Assembly (NCBI GenBank): GCA_946482285.1
Contig: CAMLQK010000002.1
Span: forward strand, 62,001-126,000
Reading direction: 5' to 3'
Length of the DNA: 64,000 nt
Source: an uncultured Candidatus Saccharibacteria bacterium
Lineage (GTDB): Bacteria; Patescibacteria; Saccharimonadia; Saccharimonadales; UBA4665
A program made the position numbers and the translations under genes. The notes under the pieces were generated by a model, which searched no databases, was not told the DNA's origin, and saw nothing but the letters and a program-made list of their open reading frames with translations. Position 1 is the stretch's first letter. Every line of letters begins with the position of its first letter. Below, piece after piece: positions 7,921 through 16,677 of this stretch.

Positions 7921-9189
7921 CTAGAATGGGCGGGCAATTTCCGTACTACCTAAGTCCTGGGCAATACGCAACAGTTCGTTGTACTTAGCGATGCGGTCGG
8001 AACGGCTAAACGAACCGGTCTTAATCTGGCCGGTGTTCAGACCCACGGCCAAATGGGCAATCGTGGTGTCTTCGGTCTCACCGGACCGGTGGCTCATAAC
8101 AGTGTTCCAGCCAGCTTTTTGCGCCATTTGCACAGCCCGGATAGTTTCTGTCAGGCTACCAATTTGGTTTGGCTTGATCAAGATAGCATTTGCGGCTTTT
8201 TCGTTAATAGCTTTTTCCAGCAATGCGGTGTTTGTTACCAACAAATCGTCGCCAACAAGCTGTGTGCTGTCGCCCATTGCTGCCGTCAAGGCCTTCCAGC
8301 CATTCCAGTCTTCTTCGCCTAAGCCATCTTCGATAGAAATGAGCGGGAATTTTTGGGCCAGGTCTTGGTAAAAAGCAATCAGCTCTTCGCTGGTAAAGGC
8401 TTTTCCTTCGCGGGCGAAGTTGTATGTGTCGCCCTCTACAAGTTCACTGGAAGCAACATCAAGCGCCAGCTTAACATCTCCACCCATGCGATAACCGGCT
8501 TTCTCTACTGCTTCGGTTATAAGCTCAAGCGCCTCAGCGGAACCGCCGCTAACGGATGGAGCATAACCGCCCTCATCACCAACAGTGGTTGCATAATTTT
8601 TTGCCTTGAGTACCTTGCCAAGAGCATGATAGATCTCACTTGCCATCTGCATTGCATGAGCAAAGTCGGTCGCGCCAACTGGCATAATCATAAACTCTTG
8701 AATATCCGTAGAGCCCTCGGCATGCTTTCCGCCGTTTAAGATGTTAAGCATCGGCAGGGGAAGCGTGAATGTGCTGTTGCCCGTCAGCTCACCGATGTAG
8801 CGGTACAACGGCTTGCCCTGGGACGCCGCAGCTGCCTTGGCGAGCGCCAATGATACCGCCAAGATGGCATTTGCACCCAATTTACTTTTGTTTTCGGTGC
8901 CGTCTAACTCCAACATGCGATTGTCCAGGCCAAACTGATCTTCGACATCTTGGCCAACCAGGGAAGGGGCAATAATGGTAACGATGTTATCTACTGCCTT
9001 TTCTACGCCCTTGCCATTAAACTTACTGCCACCGTCGCGAAGTTCCAGAGCTTCGCCTGCACCAGTTGAGGCGCCGGATGGGACGGCTGCGCGGCCAACA
9101 ACGCCATTTTCGAGCGTCACAACACACTCGACGGTAGGGAATCCGCGAGAGTCAAAAATCTGCAATGCAGAAATACTTTGAATTTTCAT
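7921..9189 (-). CDS. eno: Enolase
   Basis: 422 residues, usual length for bacterial enolase. It converts 2-phosphoglycerate to phosphoenolpyruvate in the cytoplasm. Hallmarks are present: N-terminal [42 protein letters not shown], the metal ligands in [20 protein letters not shown] and [10 protein letters not shown], the catalytic Lys in [12 protein letters not shown], and the enolase signature followed by [22 protein letters not shown] 9189 is preceded by GGAGGC. It is divergent from the dehydrogenase-phosphoglycerate mutase pair, placing three consecutive lower-glycolysis/fermentation functions together. Confidence 0.98.
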   Translation of the reverse strand: MKIQSISALQIFDSRGFPTVECVVTLENGVVGRAAVPSGASTGAGEALELRDGGSKFNGKGVEKAVDNIVTIIAPSLVGQDVEDQFGLDNRMLELDGTENKSKLGANAILAVSLALAKAAAASQGKPLYRYIGELTGNSTFTLPLPMLNILNGGKHAEGSTDIQEFMIMPVGATDFAHAMQMASEIYHALGKVLKAKNYATTVGDEGGYAPSVSGGSAEALELITEAVEKAGYRMGGDVKLALDVASSELVEGDTYNFAREGKAFTSEELIAFYQDLAQKFPLISIEDGLGEEDWNGWKALTAAMGDSTQLVGDDLLVTNTALLEKAINEKAANAILIKPNQIGSLTETIRAVQMAQKAGWNTVMSHRSGETEDTTIAHLAVGLNTGQIKTGSFSRSDRIAKYNELLRIAQDLGSTEIARPF

Positions 9190-9215
9190 AGTGATGCCTC
9201 CTATAATGCATACTT

Positions 9216-10220
9216 ATGGCTTTCGTAACAATCTATAATCCCAACCAATCCGAACAACAAATATATGCAGATCTTTTTGAGGGTACAGACCATCGGTATG
9301 AGTTCGCAAGCGGACCCATTAACACCAAGAATCTTAACCCCGATACCGAAGTAATTGCAATATTTGTTACCGATAAAATAACCCGCGACATCATAGAAGG
9401 GTTGCCAAAATTACAGCTAATCGCCACCCAATCAACCGGTTATGACCACATAGATTTGCAGGCCGCCAAAGACCATGGCGTTACGGTTGTGACTGTTCCG
9501 GCATATGGTGAGCAAACCGTTGCGGAATATACATTCGCCCTCCTTCTGGCACTATCCCGCAAGATACCTGGCGGAGCGCATACGGCAGCACATGGAATTA
9601 CCCCCGACTACGACAAAATCTGCGGTTTTGACTTGCAGGGCAAAACCATCGGGCTAGTAGGCACTGGGCGTATTGGCCAGCACACCGCCAAAATCGCCAA
9701 GGGATTTGGCATGGAAGTAATTGCATACGACCCCTATCCCAACCAACGCATGGCAGAAGAAATTGGGCTCCATTATGTCACGCTTGCTGAGCTAGCCGTT
9801 GCAAGCGATGTCATCTCGTTGCATGCCCCAGCCACACCACAAACCCGCCACATAGTTGACAACACATTCCTGGCAAGCGTAAAATCCAGTGCTGTACTGA
9901 TCAATACTGCCCGAGGTGAATTAGTAGACTCCGCAGCGCTGTTGGCAGCTTTGCAGGCAGGACGGATTGCTGGAGCTGGCCTGGATGTACTGGAGCACGA
10001 AGAATTACTTGGCTCCGATCTCGGCACGGTCATCAAAAGTGATAGTCAACACGCAAGTGCAGCACGGATAATTATGCAACTTATACGTACACCAAATGTC
10101 ATTATTACTCCTCACAACGGCTTTAATACACTCGAAGCCCGAATGCGAATAAAGCAAACGACTGTACAAAATATTATTGGTTTTTATAATGGCGAAACGC
10201 CGAACAAAATAGAGGTTTGA
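9216..10220 (+). CDS. ldhA: D-2-hydroxyacid dehydrogenase, probably D-lactate dehydrogenase
   Basis: 334 residues. NAD-binding motif GLVGTGRIGQHTAK with the acidic residue in VIAYDPYPN, substrate Arg in INTARGELVDSAALL, the Glu in GLDVLEHEELLGSD and the catalytic His in ITPHNGFNT. Long tail features (SDSQHASAARIIMQLIRTPNVIITPHN) resemble fermentative D-lactate dehydrogenases. It would reduce pyruvate to D-lactate and regenerate NAD+, which suits a fermentative organism. It ends three bases before the start of the phosphoglycerate mutase gene, so the two are probably co-transcribed. Other 2-hydroxyacids remain possible substrates. Confidence 0.88.
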   Translation: MAFVTIYNPNQSEQQIYADLFEGTDHRYEFASGPINTKNLNPDTEVIAIFVTDKITRDIIEGLPKLQLIATQSTGYDHIDLQAAKDHGVTVVTVPAYGEQTVAEYTFALLLALSRKIPGGAHTAAHGITPDYDKICGFDLQGKTIGLVGTGRIGQHTAKIAKGFGMEVIAYDPYPNQRMAEEIGLHYVTLAELAVASDVISLHAPATPQTRHIVDNTFLASVKSSAVLINTARGELVDSAALLAALQAGRIAGAGLDVLEHEELLGSDLGTVIKSDSQHASAARIIMQLIRTPNVIITPHNGFNTLEARMRIKQTTVQNIIGFYNGETPNKIEV

Positions 10221-10222
10221 AT

Positions 10223-10861
10223 ATGAGCATGGGACAACTTTTAATTACCCGCCACTGCGAATCCGAATGGAACGCGCTCGGCAAATGGACCGGCACAACA
10301 GATGTCCATTTGAGCGAAAACGGCTTTAAGCAGGCAGGCCAAGTAGGTGAAGCAATCAAGGGTATTTCTATTGACCACGCCTTCTGCTCGCAGCAAATCC
10401 GCACATTGGAAACATTGGAAAATATCTTGGATGGTGCCCAGCAAGTAGAGGTCCCATACCAGCGTGTTGCCGACATTAATGAGCGTGATTACGGTGATTA
10501 TACGGGCATGAACAAGTGGGAAGTACGCGACAAAGTAGGCGAAGAAGAATTTAACGCCATCCGCCGCAATTGGGACCACGCTGTACCGAATGGCGAAACC
10601 CTCAAGATGGTATACGAACGTGCTGTGCCTTTTTACCGCCAAGTTATCGTACCGCTTCTTAAGGAAGGTAAAACTGTTCTGATGGTTGCCCATGGCAACT
10701 CAATCCGTGCACTTATCAAGTACATGGAAGCTGTTGACGACGAAGCCATCAAGGATGTCGAAATGCCATTTGGAACCGTACTTGACTACCAGGTCGATGA
10801 CGATGGCAAGATGCTACAACGCTATGACATCAAAATTGATATCATAGCCCCGCACGCGTAA
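10223..10861 (+). CDS. gpmA: 2,3-bisphosphoglycerate-dependent phosphoglycerate mutase with RHC motif
   Basis: 212 residues of the histidine phosphatase superfamily. The catalytic region reads LITRHCESEWN (His11 the phosphate acceptor), where nearly all members have RHG; here the Gly codon GGC is TGC (Cys12). Further hallmarks are LGKWTGTTDVHLSENG, FCSQQIRTLET, ERDYGDYTGMNKWE, VPNGETLKMVYERAVPFY and the second catalytic His in MVAHGNSIRALIKYME, all typical of dPGM. It interconverts 3- and 2-phosphoglycerate upstream of enolase. Start ATG 10223 has AGAGG 7 nt upstream, inside the previous gene. Its 3' end overlaps the convergent desaturase gene by 20 bp. Confidence 0.92.
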   Translation: MSMGQLLITRHCESEWNALGKWTGTTDVHLSENGFKQAGQVGEAIKGISIDHAFCSQQIRTLETLENILDGAQQVEVPYQRVADINERDYGDYTGMNKWEVRDKVGEEEFNAIRRNWDHAVPNGETLKMVYERAVPFYRQVIVPLLKEGKTVLMVAHGNSIRALIKYMEAVDDEAIKDVEMPFGTVLDYQVDDDGKMLQRYDIKIDIIAPHA

Positions 10862-11771
10862 CCAGCGCGCCCAAGCCACGTTGATATCGGTGAATTCGTG
10901 CGCGAGCTTTTTCGCCAGCCTCGCTTAAGCTAGGCAAGTCGTCAATTGCCAGTGCTTTAAGTGTTGGATTGACAACCTTTTCCAGGTGCAGGCGAGTCCC
11001 GTATACTCCGATTTCTTCAACAGTCCGAGATCGTTCCTGGAAATTGGGGATACCTTCTTTACCTGGCATAGCAAAGTGGCGAAGCTGATAATCCAACGCT
11101 TGTAAGCCGACCGTTGGATCTACATCTAACACCGCTTTCAGAGCCCCTGTATAGAATGCGCAGTGATGCTGTTCATCCTTAGCAACCCTGCCCATTGCCC
11201 GCTGACCTCCGTATTCTTTATCGAGAAAGGGAATTGTACCGCGGTGCGAAACAGCAGTTGCTAACTCCTGTAAGCTGGCATAGGCAAACAATTCGACCGC
11301 TGTAGTAGCATGAGGAGATTCACCGCGGAGCATTTGTTCGTCACGTTCATACTTCATCTGCTGAGGATCAAGCGCACGGGTAACACGAGCCCAGTTTGCT
11401 ATTAAATCAGCATGCTGGGCCTCCTCTTTTGTCCATATTCGCGTCCATTCTTTGAGCGGGTGGCCAGCCGGTGCGTGGCTATTGATTTCTGCAAAATACA
11501 GCGGCAAATTATCTTCGGTCGCCAGATTGATATAAAGCGCGTCACGATATCTGTCATCCAATGGGTAGTCATCCGGAGTCCATGGCTGGCCATCACCGAT
11601 ACCACGATATGACGCATATGTCCGGCCAAGGTGGTATGGAATGTAATCGGTTGGGTCCCAGTCTGTAGTAGATGCCTTGTGAACTTCTATTAAATCGGTG
11701 ACAGGCTTTGCAATATCGTCTAATATCTGTTGCTCGCGTTCTACGCTAAATAGTCGCTTTTCTTCTGGCAT
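10842..11771 (-). CDS. Acyl-ACP desaturase (ferritin-like di-iron)
   Basis: 309 residues, all helical. Di-iron ligands are visible: Glu in ATEDNLPLYFAEI, EEAQH (WTKEEAQHADLI), Glu in FAYASLQELATAVSH and DEQHH (RVAKDEQHHCAFY). These are the motifs of soluble plant/actinobacterial acyl-ACP desaturases (DesA1/2-like), which introduce a double bond into acyl-ACP using ferredoxin and O2. In an organism expected to take lipids from a host it may act on salvaged acyl chains; substrate is uncertain. ATG 11771 is preceded by AGGAG. It overlaps gpmA tail to tail. Confidence 0.85.
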   Translation of the reverse strand: MPEEKRLFSVEREQQILDDIAKPVTDLIEVHKASTTDWDPTDYIPYHLGRTYASYRGIGDGQPWTPDDYPLDDRYRDALYINLATEDNLPLYFAEINSHAPAGHPLKEWTRIWTKEEAQHADLIANWARVTRALDPQQMKYERDEQMLRGESPHATTAVELFAYASLQELATAVSHRGTIPFLDKEYGGQRAMGRVAKDEQHHCAFYTGALKAVLDVDPTVGLQALDYQLRHFAMPGKEGIPNFQERSRTVEEIGVYGTRLHLEKVVNPTLKALAIDDLPSLSEAGEKARARIHRYQRGLGALVTRAGL

Positions 11772-11840
11772 GGTTTCTCCTTTTTATGTTTGCACGTACC
11801 ATACTAGTGTACGATAAACCGTAAAGGTATTTGGGTGAGG

Positions 11841-12485
11841 CTAGAACAAAATTTCGCCGAAAACTCGCGTCCGGAGCAAGTACAAGCGCAGCAAAACAAC
11901 ATAGCCGTGCAGTAGCCCCATCCAGATGGCAAAGTTAATTGCCAGGTATGGCAGCATCTCAGAGACTGACGTGGCTAATAAGAACCGGTAGTCATTCATA
12001 AGGCAGTAGTGCATAGCATCTGTTGCGAAAACCGTTCCCACAACCAACAGGACAATCACTACCAAACGCCATATAAGCCGGCCAATAATAGAACGGTGCA
12101 TTGGACTATACACTGGATAACCCTCGACAAATCGGATTTCTTGCTTAGCAGTTTTTATTTCACTGACATTATTAGTTATAAACGCCACAATGGCATACAA
12201 AAGCCATCCAAAAAGCGCCCACAACATAATACTCAGCCCGTTATTAAACGTAACGTTGTTTGTAAGCCGCAACAGAGGGTCGATAACGGTAGTCGTGTAA
12301 TCCTGGATGGCATACTCGTTTAAGGTTGAAGGCAGTGCTTTGCCATTAAGGGTGATAGACAATATATGGCCGCCGATAATAAAACCAGCAATCAAAAACG
12401 TCACCATCAAACTCAGACTGGAGGGTATGAGACTCCTGATAATGACGTACAAACTATTAGTGGGCCGATGGGCCTGGACCGACAT
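11841..12485 (-). CDS. Four-helix membrane protein, hypothetical
   Basis: 214 residues with hydrophobic segments at roughly 15-42 (SLSLMVTFLIAGFIIGGHIL), 82-105, 128-150 and 165-195. No catalytic motif is seen. The extracytoplasmic loop after helix 1 holds NEYAIQDYTTTVIDPLLRLTNN. Single-gene unit between the desaturase and the divergent cellulase-like gene. No family recognised. Confidence 0.7.
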   Translation of the reverse strand: MSVQAHRPTNSLYVIIRSLIPSSLSLMVTFLIAGFIIGGHILSITLNGKALPSTLNEYAIQDYTTTVIDPLLRLTNNVTFNNGLSIMLWALFGWLLYAIVAFITNNVSEIKTAKQEIRFVEGYPVYSPMHRSIIGRLIWRLVVIVLLVVGTVFATDAMHYCLMNDYRFLLATSVSEMLPYLAINFAIWMGLLHGYVVLLRLYLLRTRVFGEILF

Positions 12486-12608
12486 GCCTATAGTATACCG
12501 TTATTTATTACGTTAATGGTAATTTTATTATTAACTTTTGTTGGCAAGTAATAGTGCTCATGTTATTATGTTGTTAAATATAAACATAAACATGAAAGTA
12601 CGCTTAAA

Positions 12609-14453
12609 ATGGCAACAAAAAGTCGTTCCAAAGCAACGCCGCGGGCCAGAACATCGGCCAAGGTTGTTACAAATAAAAAATCAAGTGGAGCATCTTCGTG
12701 GCTCAGCAAGAAGTGGTCAGGGCCTTTGGTGGCACTGGCCGTTGTTTTAATTGGCGGGTTAACGCTTGTGTGGACACAAGCAGCCACCACAACCCACACG
12801 CTCTTTGGCTCAACAACGCCTAAACAGTCCAATGTCAATGACAATAGAAGCGTGGAGTTAGGTGTCAAATTCCGCGCCCAGTACGCTGGCCAGGTAACAG
12901 GCGTGCGTTTTTACAAGAGTTCACAAAACACAGGTACTCACACCGGCAGCCTATGGACTAAAAGCGGTAAGCTGTTAGCGACAGCTACGTTTAAGAATGA
13001 AAAAACTTCGGGCTGGCAACAAGTGACGTTCTCGAAACCTGTTGATATTAGCGCCAATACCACCTACATCGCATCATACTTCGCACCAAAAGGACATTTT
13101 GCCCGTGACACTGGTGTCTTTGCAAAAGATATCAAGAGCGGGCCGCTTACAGGTTTGCGCAGTGGCTTTGACGGCAACAATGGCGTGTATAAATATGGGA
13201 AGACTTCATCATTCCCATCGAGTGTCTCAAAAGCCCAAAGCTGGTATGGAGTTGACGTGGTATACACAACCAGCCGTTTCAACCCATCCACCAAGCCTGT
13301 TGCCCCAAGCAACCTAACCGTAGGCACTACGGCCACCACGGCAAATTTAAACTGGAAAGCAAGTACTACCACTAACCTCGGCCAATACCGTGTTCACCGT
13401 GATGGTGTAGCAATTGGTACTGTTCCTACTACCATCACCACCTTTACCGATAACAAAGTAACGGCCGGCACGTCGTACACGTACACCGTTGTTGCGGTGG
13501 ATAAAAACAATGTCGCTTCCGATCCGTCCAATGCTGTTAAGGTGACTATTCCAAAACCAACGACACCGCCCACCACTCCACCAGCACCACAAGTACCAAA
13601 CGGCCCACGGGGCAAGGCGCTGTACACTGACCCACGCTTAGCAGGTGACGGACGCGCAGCAGCCATCAGCGGCCAGCCATATGCTGTATGGGTAGGTGGA
13701 TGGAGCGGCGATCCAGCTGCTGCAACCAAGCGGCACACCGACGCAGCAGTGGCTCAAGGCAAGATACCTCAGTTTGTGCTATATAACATCCCGCTCCGTG
13801 ACTGTGGCCTGTATTCTGCCGGCGGCCTCAAGAACTTTACTGAATATAAAGCCTGGATTGACGGCGTTATCGCTGGTATCGGCCAACGCGAGGCGATTGT
13901 CATTGTTGAACCAGATGCGCTCGCTGGTATCGACTGTATGACTGCAGCACAAAGGGCAGAACGCATCAATGGGCTCGCCGACGCTGTAAACCAACTGACA
14001 AGTCGTACGAAAGCCTTTGTGTACCTAGATGCAGGTAACGCAGGCTGGATCCCAGCAGCCGATATGGCCAACCGCCTTAGGAGTGTCGGCGTAGAAAAGA
14101 CCCGTGGCTTTGCGCTGAACACCTCGAACTTCTTCAAAATCAGTGAGAATATCACCTATGGAACCAATATTTCCAAGGCAATTGGCAATAAGCCATTCGT
14201 TATAGACACGAGCCGAAACGCCAATGGTGTATATAACAATCCGCAAGATCCAGAAGCTTGGTGCAACCCTCCCGGACGCGGACTTGGCGTACGGCCAACT
14301 ACCACAACCAACCAGACGCTCGTGGATGCTTACCTATGGGTCAAGACCCCAGGCGAGTCGGACGGCTCCTGTAAGGGCGCTCCTGCCGCCGGCGCATGGT
14401 ACGAAGCATACGCCCAAGAACTTATTCGCAACGCAAATTACACGGTCCAGTAA
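12609..14453 (+). CDS. Secreted glycoside hydrolase family 6 (cellulase-like) with DUF4082 and Fn3 domains
   Basis: 614 residues. Basic N-terminus then a membrane/signal segment at 39-57 (PLVALAVVLIGGLTLVW), a DUF4082-like beta domain about 62-222 (TLFGSTTPKQSN, GVKFRAQYAGQVTGVRFYKS), a fibronectin type III domain about 230-315 (PSNLTVGTTATTANLNWKAS), a Thr/Pro linker 316-332, and a GH6 catalytic domain about 334-614. GH6 hallmarks: AVWVGGWSGDP, PLRDCGLYSAGG with candidate acid Asp398, and IVEPDALAGID with Asp436. GH6 enzymes invert beta-1,4-glucan linkages. It is probably exported or surface-anchored through the uncleaved N-terminal helix and acts on host or environmental glucans. Confidence 0.88.
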   Translation: MATKSRSKATPRARTSAKVVTNKKSSGASSWLSKKWSGPLVALAVVLIGGLTLVWTQAATTTHTLFGSTTPKQSNVNDNRSVELGVKFRAQYAGQVTGVRFYKSSQNTGTHTGSLWTKSGKLLATATFKNEKTSGWQQVTFSKPVDISANTTYIASYFAPKGHFARDTGVFAKDIKSGPLTGLRSGFDGNNGVYKYGKTSSFPSSVSKAQSWYGVDVVYTTSRFNPSTKPVAPSNLTVGTTATTANLNWKASTTTNLGQYRVHRDGVAIGTVPTTITTFTDNKVTAGTSYTYTVVAVDKNNVASDPSNAVKVTIPKPTTPPTTPPAPQVPNGPRGKALYTDPRLAGDGRAAAISGQPYAVWVGGWSGDPAAATKRHTDAAVAQGKIPQFVLYNIPLRDCGLYSAGGLKNFTEYKAWIDGVIAGIGQREAIVIVEPDALAGIDCMTAAQRAERINGLADAVNQLTSRTKAFVYLDAGNAGWIPAADMANRLRSVGVEKTRGFALNTSNFFKISENITYGTNISKAIGNKPFVIDTSRNANGVYNNPQDPEAWCNPPGRGLGVRPTTTTNQTLVDAYLWVKTPGESDGSCKGAPAAGAWYEAYAQELIRNANYTVQ

Positions 14454-14476
14454 TACCCCCAGCGGATAGAAAAAAA

Positions 14477-14500
14477 CCAGCCCTTCGGGGCTGGTTTTTT
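14477..14500 (+). terminator. Intrinsic terminator
   Basis: CCAGCCC, tetraloop TTCG, GGGCTGG, then TTTTTT. It ends the GH6 gene. Confidence 0.9.
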
Positions 14501-14521
14501 ATGGGCTTGCTCGTTGCGGCC

Positions 14522-14806
14522 TTAGTTAACGTCGTCGTCCGGCTCTAGCGGGAATAGCTCGTCATCTGCTTCTTCTGGTTTGGGTATATAACCCGCCTCT
14601 TCGGCCGTACCGCCAAAATACTGGCCGCCAGCATCAATGTCGGTATCAGTAGTGGGGAAGTCTACTGGCATACCATAATCGTCAGTAAAAAGCGGTGGAG
14701 TAGCGGGCGGATCGTTGTCTTCCGGCAAGCGCTCTTCGTCGCGCGTGGGGTTAAAGAAGTCATTGTTTTGTTGTAGCGGGTCTTGCCGCAAATCGTTATC
14801 GTCCAT
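14522..14806 (-). CDS. Small acidic hypothetical protein
   Basis: 94 residues, very acidic and proline-rich (DDNDLRQDPLQQNNDFFNP, EERLPEDNDPPATPP, ending LEPDDDVN). It appears intrinsically disordered. ATG 14806 has AGAGGAG upstream, and the gene lies 11 bp downstream of the SDR gene on the same strand, so they are probably one operon. Function unknown. Confidence 0.7.
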   Translation of the reverse strand: MDDNDLRQDPLQQNNDFFNPTRDEERLPEDNDPPATPPLFTDDYGMPVDFPTTDTDIDAGGQYFGGTAEEAGYIPKPEEADDELFPLEPDDDVN

Positions 14807-14817
14807 ATTGCTCTCCT

Positions 14818-15687
14818 CTATCCGTTTACAATGGTGCCGCCATTAATATGCAGCATCTGGCCCGACATATACGACGAATCGTCGCATGCCAGGTACACAT
14901 ATGCTGGTGCCAATTCCTCTGGTTGGCCAGGACGTTTCATGGGTACGTCCTTGCCGAAAGTAGCCACTTTTTCCTCTGGAAAAGTAGCAGGGATCAGGGG
15001 TGTCCAAATAGGACCAGGCGCAACACCATTAACGCGTATGCCTTTGTCTATAATTTTGTTCGACAGCGCCCGTGTAAAAGCTACGATAGCCCCTTTGGTC
15101 GTGGTGTAGTCCAGCAGATTGGGATTACCTACGTACGCCACAACCGACGACGTATTAATGATAGCGCTGCCTTCTTTTAGGTGGGGCATCGCCGCCTCAA
15201 CAACATAAAACATAGAAAAGATATTGGTCTTGAATGTCCGCTCTAAGTCTTTGGCGGATATTTCTTCGATATCTTCACGTACATGCTGCTCGGCAGCGTT
15301 ATTGACCACAACATCAAGCCGGCCAAACGCGTCAACAGTCTGCTGCACAAGATTGGCGCAAAACTCCGGGTCACCAATATCACCCCCAACAGCAAGGCAG
15401 GTACCGCCGTGTTTCTCGACGAGTTGCTTTGTTTTTTTGGCGTCAATATCTTCGTTCAGATATGCGATGCAAACATCTGCGCCTTCTTTAGCGTAGGCAA
15501 TAGCCACGGCCCGGCCAATACCACTGTCACCACCTGTAATTAATGCAACTTTACCCTCGAGCTTGCCGCTTCCGTGGTGCGCCTTTTTTTCGGATTGCGG
15601 CTGCTGCCGCATTTCGTGCTGCTTGCCCGGCTGAGTATCCAAATGCTCGCCTCGCAACTTTTCTGGCCTGTGTACTGTTTTTTCCAT
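14818..15687 (-). CDS. SDR-family oxidoreductase (general-stress type)
   Basis: 289 residues of the short-chain dehydrogenase family. The NAD(P) motif ALITGGDSGIGRAVAIAYAKEGADV, NNAAEQ, and the catalytic Ser in INTSSVVAY with Tyr-x-x-x-Lys in LLDYTTTKGAIVAF are all present; the C-terminus DSSYMSGQMLHINGGTIVNG is typical. The hydrophilic N-terminal extension (about 40 residues) and overall pattern match the YhdF/YghA general-stress subfamily. Substrate unknown. ATG 15687 is preceded by AAGGAG. Probably co-transcribed with the acidic protein downstream. Confidence 0.9.
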   Translation of the reverse strand: MEKTVHRPEKLRGEHLDTQPGKQHEMRQQPQSEKKAHHGSGKLEGKVALITGGDSGIGRAVAIAYAKEGADVCIAYLNEDIDAKKTKQLVEKHGGTCLAVGGDIGDPEFCANLVQQTVDAFGRLDVVVNNAAEQHVREDIEEISAKDLERTFKTNIFSMFYVVEAAMPHLKEGSAIINTSSVVAYVGNPNLLDYTTTKGAIVAFTRALSNKIIDKGIRVNGVAPGPIWTPLIPATFPEEKVATFGKDVPMKRPGQPEELAPAYVYLACDDSSYMSGQMLHINGGTIVNG

Positions 15688-15880
15688 AGTAACTCCTTAT
15701 CGTTCAATGGTAACGAGCTATATACATACAAGCTGTTAATTATTTACATGTGGGCCTTTGTTAAATATCTAACAGCCACCTGCACAGATACTTGGTATGC
15801 TGCCAGGAGGTGTTGCTAGCGCACCGACCATCCAGATGCTAACAAGAGATCTTCTCTCGGACAATAAGGGGGTCCAAGCC

Positions 15881-16612
15881 ATGCGTATAGCAAAAAAAGT
15901 AAGTGGAGCAGTTGCCGGAGTTTCGGTGTTATCCCTCGTGGGACTAGCCGTACCTGCATCTGCCCAATCCAGCCTGGGCGACACTGCCGCTCCAATCCAT
16001 AAAAATAAGAAAAAGGAACTGAAAAAACAGATCATTGCACTCGACCAGAAAGCCAATGAAGCAGTAGACCTCATGACAGAGCTGGACTGTACGAGCCATA
16101 CATTAACAGCAAAAGTCACCAACAAAACAGACGGGGATATAACGCCAGACGTTACGTTCAACGACGTTATACCACAGTTCTCGTCGACATTGCCAATTGA
16201 ACGTGGCGAAACAAGATCATACTTTTATAGTTTTAGCGGCAACCACATGATGGTTGACGTTGCAGTAGGCGTAGACACCTACGAAACTGTGAAGGTTACT
16301 CCGACTATCCATTGCTCAGAGCCAGTCAGCTTCAAGGCTGATGCCACCAGCGAAAGCGCTGTCACTGGCTACCTGCAAAATAACAGCTCGCTCGTAAGCC
16401 AAACCGTACTGCTGCGCGTAGGCAATGGTGATATTCGCACTGAAATTTTAGCGCCTGGTGAATCACGACTTGTCGCACTGCCATTTACAGCGTACGAAGG
16501 CCAAACAAATGCCTACGTCACTGTTGCAACGACAAACGGGTTCGAGAGCACATACTCGGTAAGCCTAACTGGCACCGTCAGTATTCCAGTTGAACCAAAA
16601 ACTGAAAGCTAA
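15881..16612 (+). CDS. Secreted hypothetical beta-rich protein
   Basis: 243 residues with a signal peptide (MRIAKKVSGAVAGVSVLSLVGLAVPASA, cleavage likely after SAQ), a lysine-rich stretch KNKKKELKKQ, and two repeats of a beta-sandwich-like unit (LTAKVTNKTDGDITPDVTFND..; TGYLQNNSSLVSQTVLLRVGN..). Two cysteines (in ELDCTSH and IHCSEP) could pair. ATG 15881 is chosen for the AAGGGGG 8-13 nt upstream; the frame is open 28 codons further but without a Shine-Dalgarno. Function unknown, probably cell-surface or secreted. Confidence 0.75.
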   Translation: MRIAKKVSGAVAGVSVLSLVGLAVPASAQSSLGDTAAPIHKNKKKELKKQIIALDQKANEAVDLMTELDCTSHTLTAKVTNKTDGDITPDVTFNDVIPQFSSTLPIERGETRSYFYSFSGNHMMVDVAVGVDTYETVKVTPTIHCSEPVSFKADATSESAVTGYLQNNSSLVSQTVLLRVGNGDIRTEILAPGESRLVALPFTAYEGQTNAYVTVATTNGFESTYSVSLTGTVSIPVEPKTES

Positions 16613-16637
16613 ACGCAACCGCTAAACGTGCACATTT

Positions 16638-16663
16638 CCTGGGGCGTTATGCCCCAGGTTTTT
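16638..16663 (+). terminator. Intrinsic terminator
   Basis: CCTGGGGC, loop GTTAT, GCCCCAGG then TTTTT. It ends the secreted protein gene. Confidence 0.85.
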
Positions 16664-16677
16664 GGTATTATTTAAGC

